From the NCBI GenBank assembly GCA_030848705.1, contig CM061241.1:79555178-79619177 (forward strand): 64,000 nucleotides of DNA, in the 5' to 3' direction. The notes beneath the pieces were generated by a model. The model was not told the origin of the DNA. It worked only from the letters and a program-made list of their open reading frames with translations, and did not search any database. Positions 1 to 12,200 of this stretch are shown here, one piece after another (the stretch's first letter is position 1; each line of letters starts with the position of its first letter). This DNA comes from Heracleum sosnowskyi. Taxonomy: Eukaryota; Streptophyta; Magnoliopsida; Apiales; Apiaceae. A program made the position numbers and the translations under genes.

Positions 1-2777
1 TCTGGGAATTGAATTTCCTCAATGAACTCGACTTCCAGAAGCTTTTCAACTTCTTGTTTGATGGCTTCAAGCCTCTCGGGAGCAAAACTTCTCTTTTTCT
101 GTTTCACCGTCTTCCTTTCAGGATCCACATTTAATTTGTGAGTTATCAATTGGGGATCAATTCCTGGCATGTCGGCCGCTGACCAAGCAAAAACATCGTT
201 GTTCTCTTGAAGAAAAGCTATGAGCTTGCTTTTCAATGGTTCAGGCAATAATGCTCCAACATAAGTCACCTTCTCTGGCTTATCAGGGACTAAGGGAATT
301 GGGATCAAATCCTCAGCTGGTTTCCCTCTTCTGTCCTCATTGTCACTTGTATTCATGTCTTCAATGGGGAGAACCTGCCCCCCGATTCCATCAGGCCTTA
401 ACGCGGCTACATAACAGCTTCTAGCCATCTTTTGGTCTCCCCGATCTTCTCCAATTCCATTCCTCGTTGGGAACTTGATTTAAAGATGATAAGAGGAGGC
501 AACGGCCTTGAATGCATGAAGGCCAGTCCTTCCAAGGATCGCGTTGTAGGTTGAGGTTGCCTTTATGACTATGAAGTTCAGCATCTGAGTAGATGTATTC
601 ATCCCTTGGCCCATGGTCATTGGGAGTTGGATAGTGTCTTCCACCTTCAATTCCACTCCATTAAACCCATATATGGGCATATTCGAGGATGTCAACTGAG
701 AATCAGTATAGCCCATTTTGATAAAAGCATCGTGGAACAAGATGTCCACTGAAGCTCCATTATCAACTAGAACTCTCTTTGTTTTGGAATTGCCTATCAC
801 AGGTACGATGACTAAAGGATCATCGTGGGGGAACTTCACCCCTTCTAAGTCGGAATCATCAAAACCTATCGAGACTTCTGTTCTGGCACGCTTTGGTGCT
901 TCTCCGACCACAGTCATTACCTCCCGGACATAAGCCTTCCTTGAGTTTCGGGAGGACCCAGCAACAGTTGGTCCTCCAAATATCATGTTGATGACAGGCC
1001 CTCGGGGCTTGGGATTACGATCGTGGTCGTTGTCCCTTTTGTCGTAATCTTTTCTTTCATAATTTCCTCTATGACTCCCTTGACTTCCATCCTTAGTGAA
1101 TTTACTAAGCTTTCCTCTTCGTATCAGAAATTCAATCTCATCTTTCAGCTGTCTACAATCGTCGGTGTCGTGACCAACTTCTTTATGAAACCAAAAAAAA
1201 TTGGTTTTGGTTCCGTTTGGACATGTCAGCCCTCATTGGCTTCGGCCATTTGAGACCCTCTTCCTTAGCTATTTCCATCATAATTTGACTTCTGGGAGTA
1301 TTCAATCTTGCATACTCTGTAAACTTTGGGCCAAAATTGCCCCTCTTAGGTGGAGAATCAGAACTTTTTGAAGTTCTAGGAAACTTTTCCTTAACATCGT
1401 ACTCTTGTGTTTCTTTTTTTTTTCTTGAGTTTCCACCACCACCAGTAGTGGGTTCATGCTTCCTCATACTTTCTTCTGCCTTGATGTACTTGCCGGCTCT
1501 ATCTTGGAGCTTTAACATGCTCTCGGGTGGATGTTTTGTCAATGATCTTTTAAAGTGATCATCAGTAGTTCCTTATTGTAGGGCTATCATAGCTACTTTG
1601 TCCTCCAAGTCTGGGACTTTCAAAGCCTCCCTAGTGAATCGGTTGATATAATCCCTTAGGGCTTCATTCTTTCCTTGCTGAATTCCCATGAGTGATGCAG
1701 AACTTTTCTCATGCACTCTTCCACTAACGAATTGATTGATGAAAGATTTGATTAGTTCTTTGAAAGACCCAATAGAGTTGGGAGGAAGACGGCTATACCA
1801 GCGTTGGGCCATGCCTGCCAAGGTCTGTGGAAACGCCCTACACTTGACCGCATCGTTGGTCGGCTGCAACAGCAGTGCATTGGAGAAGGTTCTCACATGA
1901 TTAGCGGGATCTCCCGTTCCATCATAAGCTTTAATCGTTGGCATCTTGAATTTCCTAGATATGTTAGCTTTCATGATGTCTGGAGTAAAGGGTGGTGTTG
2001 GATCATCAGGATCTCCTAGGGGCAACAGAACACTGGGATCACCCCTTGGGGCTTCAGCCCTCTTGCTTTTTCTTGGTGTCGGGTCCAAGTTGATCACCGG
2101 GACTCTTCCAGTTCCTTGATTTTGTGACCTTGCGGCCTCCTCTTCTGCCAATAGTTTCTTAAGCCTTGCAGCCTCGACTTCATGGGCCGCAAGTCTTTCC
2201 TTAGTAGTTTGGAGTTGTTCCCGATTTTCTTAAGAAGAACGTCTCCTCCTTGGGGCAACATCCCTCTCATCTCCTGTCAAATAATTTTCCTCCTCAATAT
2301 AGGGACTTGAGTAGTCTTGAATCAAGGGGTTCGTCTAGCTTGCTGATTTTGGGGTCCCAGACCTTGAATGTAAGGGGGCACATACGCCTCATGGTAGATT
2401 GGATTAGTTCCACTACTGCCCGCTGGGGGTCGGGGTGGCATACCATAAGTTGGCATACCGAGAGTTTGAGTCATGTATTCAGAGAGATCCGTGGTGTGAA
2501 GTTGAAGGCCACGTGGTGTGTTTACAAGCAGTGGTGTGGTTACAATTGGTTGCTGGAGAGTGGTCTCTTGTGGATTCGGTCCATGAACGACCATTTGCAG
2601 GGGATTCGTCCCTTCATCAGTAGTTGGGACTTCCGGTCCTTGAGTAGTAGTGATAGGGATATTCGTTCCTTGAGTGTCAGTAGCCTGCAGTTGGCTTCCA
2701 TGAGTCTCCGTTGTGGAGGTAAGAGGAAGTCCATCAGAGGTCTGTGTTTCTCGAATCGTTCTTCGTGTGTTTGCCAT
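1..2777 (-). pseudogene. Ty3 gag-protease-RT polyprotein, decayed and partial
   Basis: The ATG at 2777 opens a Gag that continues with the capsid region (2151-1573), a zinc-binding CX2HX4HX4C region near 1180, the protease (986-480, active site DNGAS) and, below about 200, the RT entry segment containing PGIDPQLITHKLNVDPERK. Compared with the sister copy at 47951-50299 I see these lesions: a one-base loss near 2328, TAA near 2230, TAA near 1572 where the sister has CAA, a frameshift near 1200 and TAA near 482 where the sister has AAA. The 1-479 segment stays open. The family is certain; the exact RT lineage cannot be decided from the visible part. Confidence 0.88.
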
Positions 2778-2790
2778 GGTTGATGTTGTC

Positions 2791-2808
2791 TTCCCACAGA
2801 AGGCGCCA
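2791..2808 (-). other. Primer binding site of the left-edge Ty3 element
   Basis: On the minus strand the sequence two bases after the LTR is TGGCGCCTTCTGTGGGAA. It begins with TGG, the complement of a tRNA CCA end, as Ty3 primer sites do. The primer tRNA was not identified. Confidence 0.7.
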
Positions 2809-2810
2809 AA

Positions 2811-3471
2811 TGTTATGGATTAAAAAACGTACTTGTGAATTTAATGCTAAGGTTTAATGAGCTTCGAGCTTTAATGGTTGTTCTTGCGTCTCGAGACTAA
2901 ATCGGTCCTCACAAGATGCCTACGTATCTCAATTCGTTATTGAGAATCAAGCCAAAGACGTAGTTCTTGGTGTTGCCCTCGGGGCTATGGCGGCAGGGGC
3001 ACACCAAGGACGTAGTGACATGTATGTCCTTATTCGAGGATGAAGTCTAAAACGTAGTTCTAGGGGTGCCTTCGTGGCTTGTTGCGCTTTTGAGGCGTTG
3101 TGACGTATGGAGTTGTGCCAAAACGTAGTTCTGATTGTAGGATCAGGGTCCTTATATAGACGTCTGGAGCCTGGTATTTATGGTATGTTTAGGAGACTTA
3201 GCGAATAAGTCTCCTTATTGATAATGGATAAGCATCGTATTTCTTGCTGGAGAAGTCTTTTCCTTGTTGATAAATGCTATGACTCATTAATTGGGATTCT
3301 GGATCCTTCTTTGAGAAATTTACCATATTTTGGACTCTTTTCATGAGCTGTATATTTTCCTTATTTATTAATTTCGTAATTAATAAATAATCAGGATTTT
3401 AGGCCTTAAATATTTGGCATTTCCAAAGAATCAGCAATTATATTTCTATAATTACTTTTCTGTCCATATCA
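2811..3471 (-). repeat. 5' LTR of the left-edge Ty3 element (661 bp)
   Basis: On the minus strand it starts TGATATGG (plus 3471) and ends TAACA (plus 2811), directly before the PBS. The termini and several blocks match the 518-bp LTRs at 47345 and 52696. A TATA box (TATATAAGG on the minus strand, plus 3151-3160) is followed downstream by about four copies of an ACGTAGT(T)CT motif that is present once in the shorter LTRs. The second LTR of this element is outside the window. Confidence 0.85.
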
Positions 3472-4440
3472 GGTTCGATTGTCTATAACTACATAATTAA
3501 ATAGTTGTTTATTTTTTATATTTTTATCATTCAATTCTCGACAAATATATTTTTTAAAAATATTTATTAATATTTATTAATATTATTATGTTGATGTCGA
3601 CTCATGCTTGACACGGGTTATCAGCTAGTAATTGATGTATAACCAAAGCCAATCTATACTCTTTGGTACCAAAAGTATCACGAGACCTGAGTTCGATTCC
3701 TCGCAACTACGTAAAAGATTTATTAATTTAAATTCTTTAACTTAATTCAGGGTTCGATTCCTTACAAATACGTTATTATACAAGATTTATTTATTCACTT
3801 TAATTTCATTCAAAGTTCAATTGTCTATAACTTCTATACTCTTTATTAATAAAGAAAATAATGTTAAAATATCGTGCGGTACCAAATTCAAGATTAATTG
3901 TCTATAATCACATAATTAAATAGTATTTATTTATTATATATTTTTATCATTCAAATATCTATAAGTACATTTTTTTAATAATTAAAATTAAAATTAATAT
4001 TAATAATCAAAACAATGTGAAAATGGCGCGCGGTACCAAAGTACCAAATTTGATAATCACGAAATCCGGGTTCGATTCCTTGCAACTACGTAATTATACA
4101 AGATTTATTTACTTTAAATTATTTAACTTCATCCAGGGTTTGATTCCTTGCAACTACGTAATTATACAAGATTTATTTATTTACTTTAAATTTATTAGCT
4201 ACATCGAGGGTTCGATTCCTTGGAGCTACGTAATCGTACAATATTTATTTACTTTAATTTCTTTAGTTTTACAAACGGTTCGATTATCTATAACGACATA
4301 ATTAAATAGTGATTTATTTATTATATATTATTATCATTCAATTCTCGACAAATATATTTTTAAAGAGTATTTATTAATATTTATCAATATTATTATGTTG
4401 ATGTCAACTCATGCTCGGGTTATCGGTTAGTTTTAATAAT
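3472..4440. repeat. AT-rich tandem repeat region with tRNA B-box-like core
   Basis: Units of about 65-70 bp carry a core like GGTTCGATTCCTTGCAACTA, with copies near 3687, 3750, 4069, 4136 and 4208, followed by TACGTAATTATACAAGATTT and an AT-rich spacer. A second, about 160-bp direct repeat, starting GGTTCGATTGTCTATAAC and ending in a GTTGATGTC...GGGTTATC block, is at 3473-3630 and 4276-4430, with a partial copy near 3890. The GGTTCGATTCC core equals a tRNA gene B box. The ORF at 4017-4301 lies in these repeats and is not a gene. Confidence 0.75.
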
Positions 4441-4960
4441 TTTAAATTGCATTGTTTTTGTTGGTCAGTTTTTCCCTTGACATTCAATTTAAATTATAGT
4501 AGTTTCTTTGGAATGAAAAACCCAGGGTATTGACTGTTTTGTGCTATTTCAGAGCTTAAGTTGTGTTTCCTTTGCTGAAAGTGAGTTTAGACTTGTGTTA
4601 TCTTGAAAACATCGAGAATAAGAGTTCACTTTAGCCGGCAGCTGTTATCTTGGTAAAATTATTCAATCTTTTTTTAGATATAAAGACAAGTATAAATGTA
4701 ATATTTGTAAATGGAATTGTAACTGGTTTAGAATGAACAACAAGTTAAAGGTGTGATTTTGTGGTGGATCAATAATGGCGGGATTATCTATGGCCATGCT
4801 TATAATAGTTAAATTTGGAAGTTTAATCTCACCTAACAATGTGTTAATTAGACAACCAAACAAAAGCACAACCCACCATACTCACATGTAAAAGAATGAT
4901 AATACATACAAAACTGGACAGTAATCTCATCATCTTACTTTATCATCATCATCACCTTAT
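4441..4960. other. Intergenic, upstream of the hexosaminidase gene
   Basis: AT-rich sequence without a recognisable gene or complete element. It probably holds the distal promoter of the gene that follows. Confidence 0.5.
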
Positions 4961-4973
4961 TACTATTATATCA

Positions 4974-4980
4974 TTATATA
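4974..4980 (+). promoter_or_regulatory. Probable TATA box of the hexosaminidase gene
   Basis: TTATATA followed by CCCAC lies upstream of a pyrimidine-rich leader. A start about 30 bp downstream would give a 5' UTR that meets a good donor (GCTGCAG/GTATGA near 5127). A fitting acceptor (TTTGCTAG near 6280) stands just before the ATG, so a 5'-UTR intron of about 1.15 kb is likely. This is inference from position and motif only. Confidence 0.45.
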
Positions 4981-5190
4981 CCCACATCTTTTTCTTCACC
5001 ATAAATGTTCTCCTTTTTGTAGCTGCTTGTATCCATCTTTGTATCTATCTACCAACTTCACTTAAAAAGTCTTTTTGGGTTTTGCAAGGCATTATCCACA
5101 TTTTACATTCTTCATCTGCAGCTGCAGGTATGAACCCTGGAATTCACATGTTTTTTTTTTACTTTTCTTCATTTCTGTTGTTCTTGTATG

Positions 5191-5238
5191 CTCTCTCTCA
5201 ATCTCTCTCTCTCTCTCTCTCAATCTCTCTCTCTCTCA
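5191..5238. repeat. CT microsatellite
   Basis: An interrupted (CT)n tract just inside the proposed 5'-UTR intron. GA/CT tracts near transcription starts are common in plant genes. Confidence 0.9.
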
Positions 5239-5914
5239 TATGATGAAGTGGAATGTATGCACACACTTGTTGGCATAGTGATTCTTAAAGATACATAGAA
5301 GTTAAAGAAAATGCACCTACAAGACATACCCATTGATGGTTAATTACCTGATAATACATTTTCTTTGTATCTAGCAAGTGCTTGAGTATGTAATTAGCTA
5401 GTTATGATAGAATAATATAGGACCAGGTCAAATAGAACCTTATGTTAAATTAGAACTCAGACGTATATTTTTTTTAATCAAGGATTATCTTTATTTAAAG
5501 GAAAATGATTGAACGATATATATCCTATTTTAATTATCTTTATTTAAAGGACAAAAAATTTGGATTGACACTTGTGTTTTATTTTTTTTCCTATTAACCC
5601 ATGGTGCTAAGATATATGCTTAACACTTCTTAAACTAGTTAGCTCAGCATTTTCAGCTAGCTGTCGATGGTTGCTTGACGTTTGCAGGTCACTATTTTTG
5701 AAGTAATTCCTAAAAAAATTTGATAAGCAAAAAAATCTCAACTTTTTTTTTCTTTTTTCCCACATAAGAAATCTCAACTCAAATGCACGCCATGATAACT
5801 TGGGAGAAAACATATCTGCAGTGGTCAAGTAGTGCCTAGATTTTCTACAACATCAAGAATTCTCAACATAAATTGCATAGTATGATAAATGTGAAAACAT
5901 ATCTGCACATATGT

Positions 5915-6122
5915 AGTCCTCGGTCCGTCCTTTTTAGTCGTCTCTATTAAAAAAAATTACACTCTTAATAAAAATGTTGGTTGGATAATTGATTTCCTTG
6001 TCTAACCTTAATAGTTGCATTAAACTATATATTGAGTTGTTTGCATGTGTACATTAGTCAAACATAGGAAAATGGCAAAAAAAATTAAGAGGGACAACTA
6101 AAAAGGGACGGGGAGGGGGTAC
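5915..6122. mobile_element. Stowaway-like MITE in the proposed 5'-UTR intron
   Basis: The ends are inverted: CCTCGGTCCGTCCTTTTTAG on the left (from 5918) and CTAAAAAGGGACGGGGAGGG on the right (ending 6119). TA dinucleotides lie at the borders and there is no coding capacity. The CTCCCTCCGTCC-type terminus is typical of Stowaway/Mariner MITEs. Confidence 0.75.
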
Positions 6123-6290
6123 ATCTTTAGGCAAGATAATAAATGTATGCAACCTTGTTGATTATCTGATCTAGAAAACCTTATCTACACTTGCATTTGT
6201 AAGGGACAGTTCGATATTAAATAACTGACCAAGAATCGTGTAATTTAAGTACTTGTAAATCCTTGTTTGAAATTTTGCTAGATTTTTATC

Positions 6291-9200
6291 ATGGGGATGA
6301 TACAAGTGACAAGTTTCCTACTTGGATTACTCATTCATGTAATTGTGGTATGTGCTGATGTAAAGAACTTGAACATATGGCCCATGCCAAGTTCGGTGGC
6401 CTATGGACACAACACTCTTTATCTTGGTAAGGACTTTAAGCTAAAGACAGATCAAAGTAAATATGCTGATTCTTCAGGGATTCTGAAGGATGGATTCACA
6501 AGGTTAGTAGACATCATCAAAACAGCCCATGTCATAGATTATAACCATCCTGGATCTGGATCCTCGGAAATTTTACATGGAATTCATGTAATTGTCACTT
6601 CGCCAAATGATGAGGTATTCCTCTATATTACTTGTCCACTCTTACATTGGTGTATTAACTGTTAATATTTATTATATCTTTAGCCTCATTTTATGTTTGT
6701 ATGAGACTATCAGTTTGTCAATGCCAATGTATATGATTATAACATACTCTTTCACATATGTTTTTTTTCTTATTGTTTGTTCCTGATATCATAGGTTCTA
6801 TGTTGTTATGTGTACTGAATATACATGTGTCCAACAAAAATATATCAAGTGTTGCATTACTATTACTAAATGTTGTGCTTTCTATAAGAGAATTACATTT
6901 ATATGCTTGTGAATCTTCTTCTAAATAATACATTGCATCCTGTCCAGTGTCATTGAATTCTTTCTGATGCAGTTACAATATGGTGTTGACGAAACTTACA
7001 ACTTAGATGTCCCTGTGCCAGGAAAGACAACTTTTGCTCTTCTTAAGGTTGGTTGAACTTTTATAGCTGCTAGTTAATGTCATTATAATATAAATGACTA
7101 TGAGTCCAATGAGATTAAATCATTACCTCCATGTCTTTTATATGCACAAGCTTGTAACATCTACAATCTTTAATATTTTCTAATGTTTTTATATATGCCT
7201 TAAAATACATAATTTTACTAAAATTTTAAATTTTAATTAAAATTAAATAATTTATGATATAGAAATATGCTTTTTTGTATCTTTAGAATTAATAATATAA
7301 ATGTTTAATTTTATTATGTTGTTGACAGATTGGGACCTTAAACTTTTGATATTAAAATACAGAATATTATTTAGTATTAAATAAAACGTTCTAATCTATT
7401 TGTTTTTTTTAAGATCTTAAGTTAATAACATAGCAAAGTATAAACCAACCAACTTGATTTTTAATGTTGACTTTAATGGTATAGATAGATTGTATTGTAC
7501 AGGGTTCAGTTCAGTGAAATACTGTTGTACATGGAGATTGAAGTGTTTTGCAATATTCTTTAAACATACTATGTAGTACTCTGCTCCACTGAACTTTTGC
7601 GTATATATATTGGTAAATATTCTGTTTTTGTAAAATCAGTTGTCTATACAGAGTAATGGTCTCTGTGACAGCGATCAATATATATCCCTGCCAAAACAAC
7701 TTAAGAATATTTAAACCTGGGCCCTGGCCCACTATATTTTCTACCAATACATATGCTGATTTCAAGTGCTATTTAAATCTCATTGAAGAAGTCACTTTGC
7801 TAATTACCTTAGGTGATATCCTCTGGTTTGATGTAAAAGGACCAAGAAAGGATATTCAAGTGGTACGACTTATTCACAAAAGAATAATATCAATGATCAT
7901 TAGATGCTATCATGGATGTGAATGCTCAATCTTTGTTTTATTAGTATTATACAGTCACGTGTCTTTAGAGTTTAGAGTCATATCAGACATGTTGCAAGGA
8001 AATGTATTGAAAAAGAATATTGCCGAGGAAATGTTTCTAGACCGAACTGGTAACTGCTATCATGATCTGTTTACTATTTTGTGATGTTAATTGATAAGCT
8101 TTGACGTTTTATGCAGGCAAAAACAATTTATGGTGCACTGCATGGGTTGCAGGTCAAGAGTTCTTCCTAAAAAGAAACATTTACTTTCATCTTCTTTTTG
8201 TTAAATTTTTTTAGCTGATTAAGTGTACATTGTATAATGATTTCAGACATTTAGTCAACTGTGCCATTTCAACTTTAGCACGAGAGCAATCGAAATTGGT
8301 CAGGTTCCCTGGACTATATTTGATCAACCTAGGTTCTCTTATAGAGGCTTGCTAATTGGTAAGCCGCTTATCTAATAAACCTCACTACAAACGTCTTCAA
8401 TGTGTTTTGACTTCTGCAGTTTGTTTACTTTTGGTGCGATCCATCACACATTTATTCTGCAAAATGAACAGTCACACTTTGATATTATTGCATGCATAAA
8501 ATTTACTTATGAATCAGCCTGTAGCTAACATCCTGGACTTAAATCCTAAATTAGTATTGTTTCATAGATAAAATAAGAGATGCAATCTTTCTTTAATTTG
8601 TAAGTTCTGTTGAGTTGAGAAGCTAATAAGTTGGTGTGACGGAATTGCTGCAGATACATCTCGCCACTATTTGCCATTGCCAGTGATAAAGAAGGTTATT
8701 GATTCTATGGCTTATGCAAAGCTGGTAAGTAATTTATACATTACATTGCATCGTTAAAATTTTGTAAGATAAAGGGAAACAACTGTTCATTTATTAATGA
8801 TTATAATATAAGCATAATTTCTGTCTCCTGTCCTGGTTTGAATAATGTCGAAACTCTCTTGATGCACACTGTTGTGACAAAATTCAATGCAAAATTGCTT
8901 CCAAAATGGATTATCGGATGGAGCCTCAAATGAAGCGAGAAACAATAATTATGCTGATTCTTGTGACTGTTAAGATAATGTAGTCCAATTAAGCCCTCCT
9001 CCACAGAATAATCACTAAATTAGCTCCTTGTGACGGGAACAACAAATTAGAGTTGTGTGGCAGTGGCACAAAGCCACTAGTGACAAAACACATGTCATAG
9101 TCCATCTTGATTGATATTTGGTTAAAAGCAATTAAACCACAAATCAGCTCAATATTATCCACTCTGGTTAGAATGAATCCAATATATTTGGTTTTGAAGT

Positions 9201-12200
9201 ACATAGCTTGACCACTTTACATTCTTATGTTCTCTATGTGTGCCCTATCCAATGTGTTCTTTCTTCAGCTCTGTCCGGAACCAAGATAGTTATACTCTTC
9301 ATAAAATAACACAAGATTGATAGGTTCTGCAGTCTGAATTTGTGTAAGAGCTGAGTTGTTATATATGACAGCTTGATTTGCAGTCTAAATTTTTGCTATA
9401 GCTCAGTTGTTCTGAACGTCCATACGGACCATACATCAATATCCAACAGGAGTAGCATGTACACTCTATTGTACAAGTGTTAGCACATTCTTGAAGTGAA
9501 AAAATGGCCAAGCAGAAGTGAGGAAAATGCCTCTACAGTGTGTGTGCGCCATATCCTGACCTAATAATGCAAGAGATCGGTCTTTCAAGCAGACAAAGAT
9601 GTGTGGATTATAATTGTTTGATTGTAGACGGGGTTCTTTGAAATAGTCCATGTTGTCCTTGCTACATTCTCATATGTTTGCTAGTGTAAAAGTTTTCGTA
9701 ATTGACCTTCCACAAAAAATATATATTGCACCCAACGTCATTTTATTTTTTTAACTATGCAGAATGTGTTACATTGGCACATTGTAGATTCACAGTCATT
9801 CCCATTAGAGATACCTTCATTCCCAAGATTATGGAATGGTGCTTATTCTACTGAAGAACGATATACAGTGGCTGACGCTGCTGAGATTGTGAGGCAAGTC
9901 AGCGTTGCATCTTGAGAGTGCAATTGAATTCTCCAACTCATTTCTAATTATTAATGTTAAAATTTGCAGATATGCTCAAAGACAAGGGATTAACGTATTG
10001 TCTGAGCTTGATGTTCCAGGGCATGCTCGCTCCTGGTAGGTAGTCTTAACACATTCCACATTAGATTTGACTTTCCTGAAATCCTTTTTGAAGAATTTGT
10101 AATTAAAAACAAAAAATTTATATGCTACAGAGTAAAGTGCATTATTGTACCTGTATCTCCAACATGTCACTGGTAATAATACACCTTTGAAATGTCACTT
10201 GTTATACACCTATGAAACTACCACTTGAAAAAAAATTGGTGACTGTATCTGTATTTGCATTATATATTTTTTGCCTTGACCTGAAATAGAGTCTTTGAAA
10301 TAAAAACTGAATGAAAAAATAACCATAAAGTTATCTGAAGTAGATAAGATGTGTTTAAATTGACATGAAATGAGCATCACACTGTGTCAGTGTAAGTGGT
10401 AGTTTCAAAAATTGGCATGTCCTTCATAATAGTATTTTCTTGTAGTTATGGGTTACATAAACTTAAAAATGATTATTAGTTGAAATGGTGAAGCATACTA
10501 TTTCTTTGAAAGAAGTATGTAGGGTTATATACCTAAAATATTAGTCCAATTCTGATCTTTTAATGGATTTTTTGATAATATGTGAAGATGTTGTCTTATT
10601 GGTTAATTGTTGCAACATAACAGCAATTAATAGGATAATAATTGTTGGTTTCAAAAAAAAAAAAAAAAAGGATAATAATTGTTTCTTTCCTTAAGGGGCC
10701 TATAGTTAAAAAATTTATATTAATGTTAAAGTTTTAGGTAAATACATGAAAATTTAGATCTTCTCATCAAGAAGTCCCGGAATATGCTCCCGTTTTAAAA
10801 TGATAGTCTACTTTTGACTTTTTCTCAGTCAAATTGATCGAATTTGACTGAATATTAAAAATCATTTTTTTACAATTTTAAAAAACTAAAAAATACATCT
10901 TAATGAAGATTACGTATGTTTTTTTAATAATATATATATATTTTTAAAAAATTACTGTATTATATGAATTTTGACAAAAAGAAACTTTATTATATGAAAA
11001 TTTCATTTGTCCGAGAAAAGTCAAATGTGGACTACTATTTGAATCCGAGTCCTTCCGCCTGATCTGTGATACCATGTTAAGTAACCAGTTCTCCTAAAAC
11101 CTCAAGGTATTAGGAATTGGGCTATTCAGTAATGTTATTGTTTCTCCGAATTTCCATGCATGAAAAGTTATTTTACTAAGATTTTTCGAATTACTTGTTA
11201 AGACAACTAACTGGTCTATTCTTAGGGGGGTTGGTTATCCTTCGCTGTGGCCATCAGACAAATGTACAGAGCCACTTGATGTCAGCAATGAATTTACCTT
11301 TAAGTTAATAGATGGGGTTCTCTCAGGTAAGTCAGTATGTTTCATCTTTAAACTATTGCCTTTGACTTGGTGATGGCATGGTAAGAGTAGTTAACATTCT
11401 TAATCTCACTCAAATCTCAGATTTCAGTAAAATCTTCAAATATAAATTTGTTCACTTGGGAGGCGATGAAGTCGATACAAGTGAGTTTTCTTTCTGTTCA
11501 TTTTTATGGATTTTACAGTTCATACTGTCATACTCATACCATAATATTTCCATGTGTGTACTGCTTTAATTTATATTGGAAGAAAAAGTCGATCTGGATG
11601 CATTTACATTGGTTTTAAGCTGTTTACCCAAATTCATCATAGATTATGCACGACGTTGATTTTTTTTCTTTCTTTGGTGTATGATACACTGATAATGTTT
11701 TAGAGAAGTTCGTATTCTGTTGCTGAATATCACGAAACTAGCATAGTAGCATTATATATTGTCTTTATTGTGATGTTCTAAATGTATACTAGGTTTCGTT
11801 TTTCATATATGTTTCAAAATTATGAAATATTGTTTGACGTCACAGAGCTAGTCTGAATTTGGATTAGGTTCTTTAATGTCATCTATTGTTCAGCAACCAA
11901 ATATTTTCGTTTGCAGTGAACATTCTTGCAACATGAATAAGATGATGTAACTAAACACATACATCAAGCACCAAACTCTTTGAAACCAAGTTTATTTAGT
12001 CACACATTACTTCCACAAATAGTTATTTGCCATAGCTTGCTAGGAAAATTTGATTTATGAAAATACTATAAACTGCATGTATATTTATATACAACATTAA
12101 ACAACTGAATCAAGTAATTGCAAAGAATTCCAGAGACAAGATCACGAGGTAATCTTTTATCTCTCACATAAACATTTACTAGAAAAATTAAATTGGAAAT

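Larger units (their letters stand above)
1..3471 (-). mobile_element. Ty3-type LTR retrotransposon, 5' part, cut by left window edge
   Basis: Read on the minus strand the order is LTR (3471 to 2811), primer binding site, gag, protease, and the start of reverse transcriptase running off at base 1. The LTR end, the PBS and the gag start lie next to each other as expected. The five bases beyond the LTR, GGTTC at 3472-3476, would be half of the target duplication; the other half is outside the window. The gag and protease are close relatives of those at 47951-50299, so both loci belong to one family, and this copy is the one with a pol region. Several stops and frameshifts show the copy is dead. 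Confidence 0.9.

Noticed and set aside
4896..5243. 115-codon frame upstream of the hexosaminidase gene
   Set aside because: It is made of promoter, leader and CT-microsatellite sequence, and an in-frame protein would be low complexity.
7656..8084. 142-codon open frame in hexosaminidase intron 2
   Set aside because: It lies between well-supported exons, has no family likeness and AT-rich composition like the other introns.
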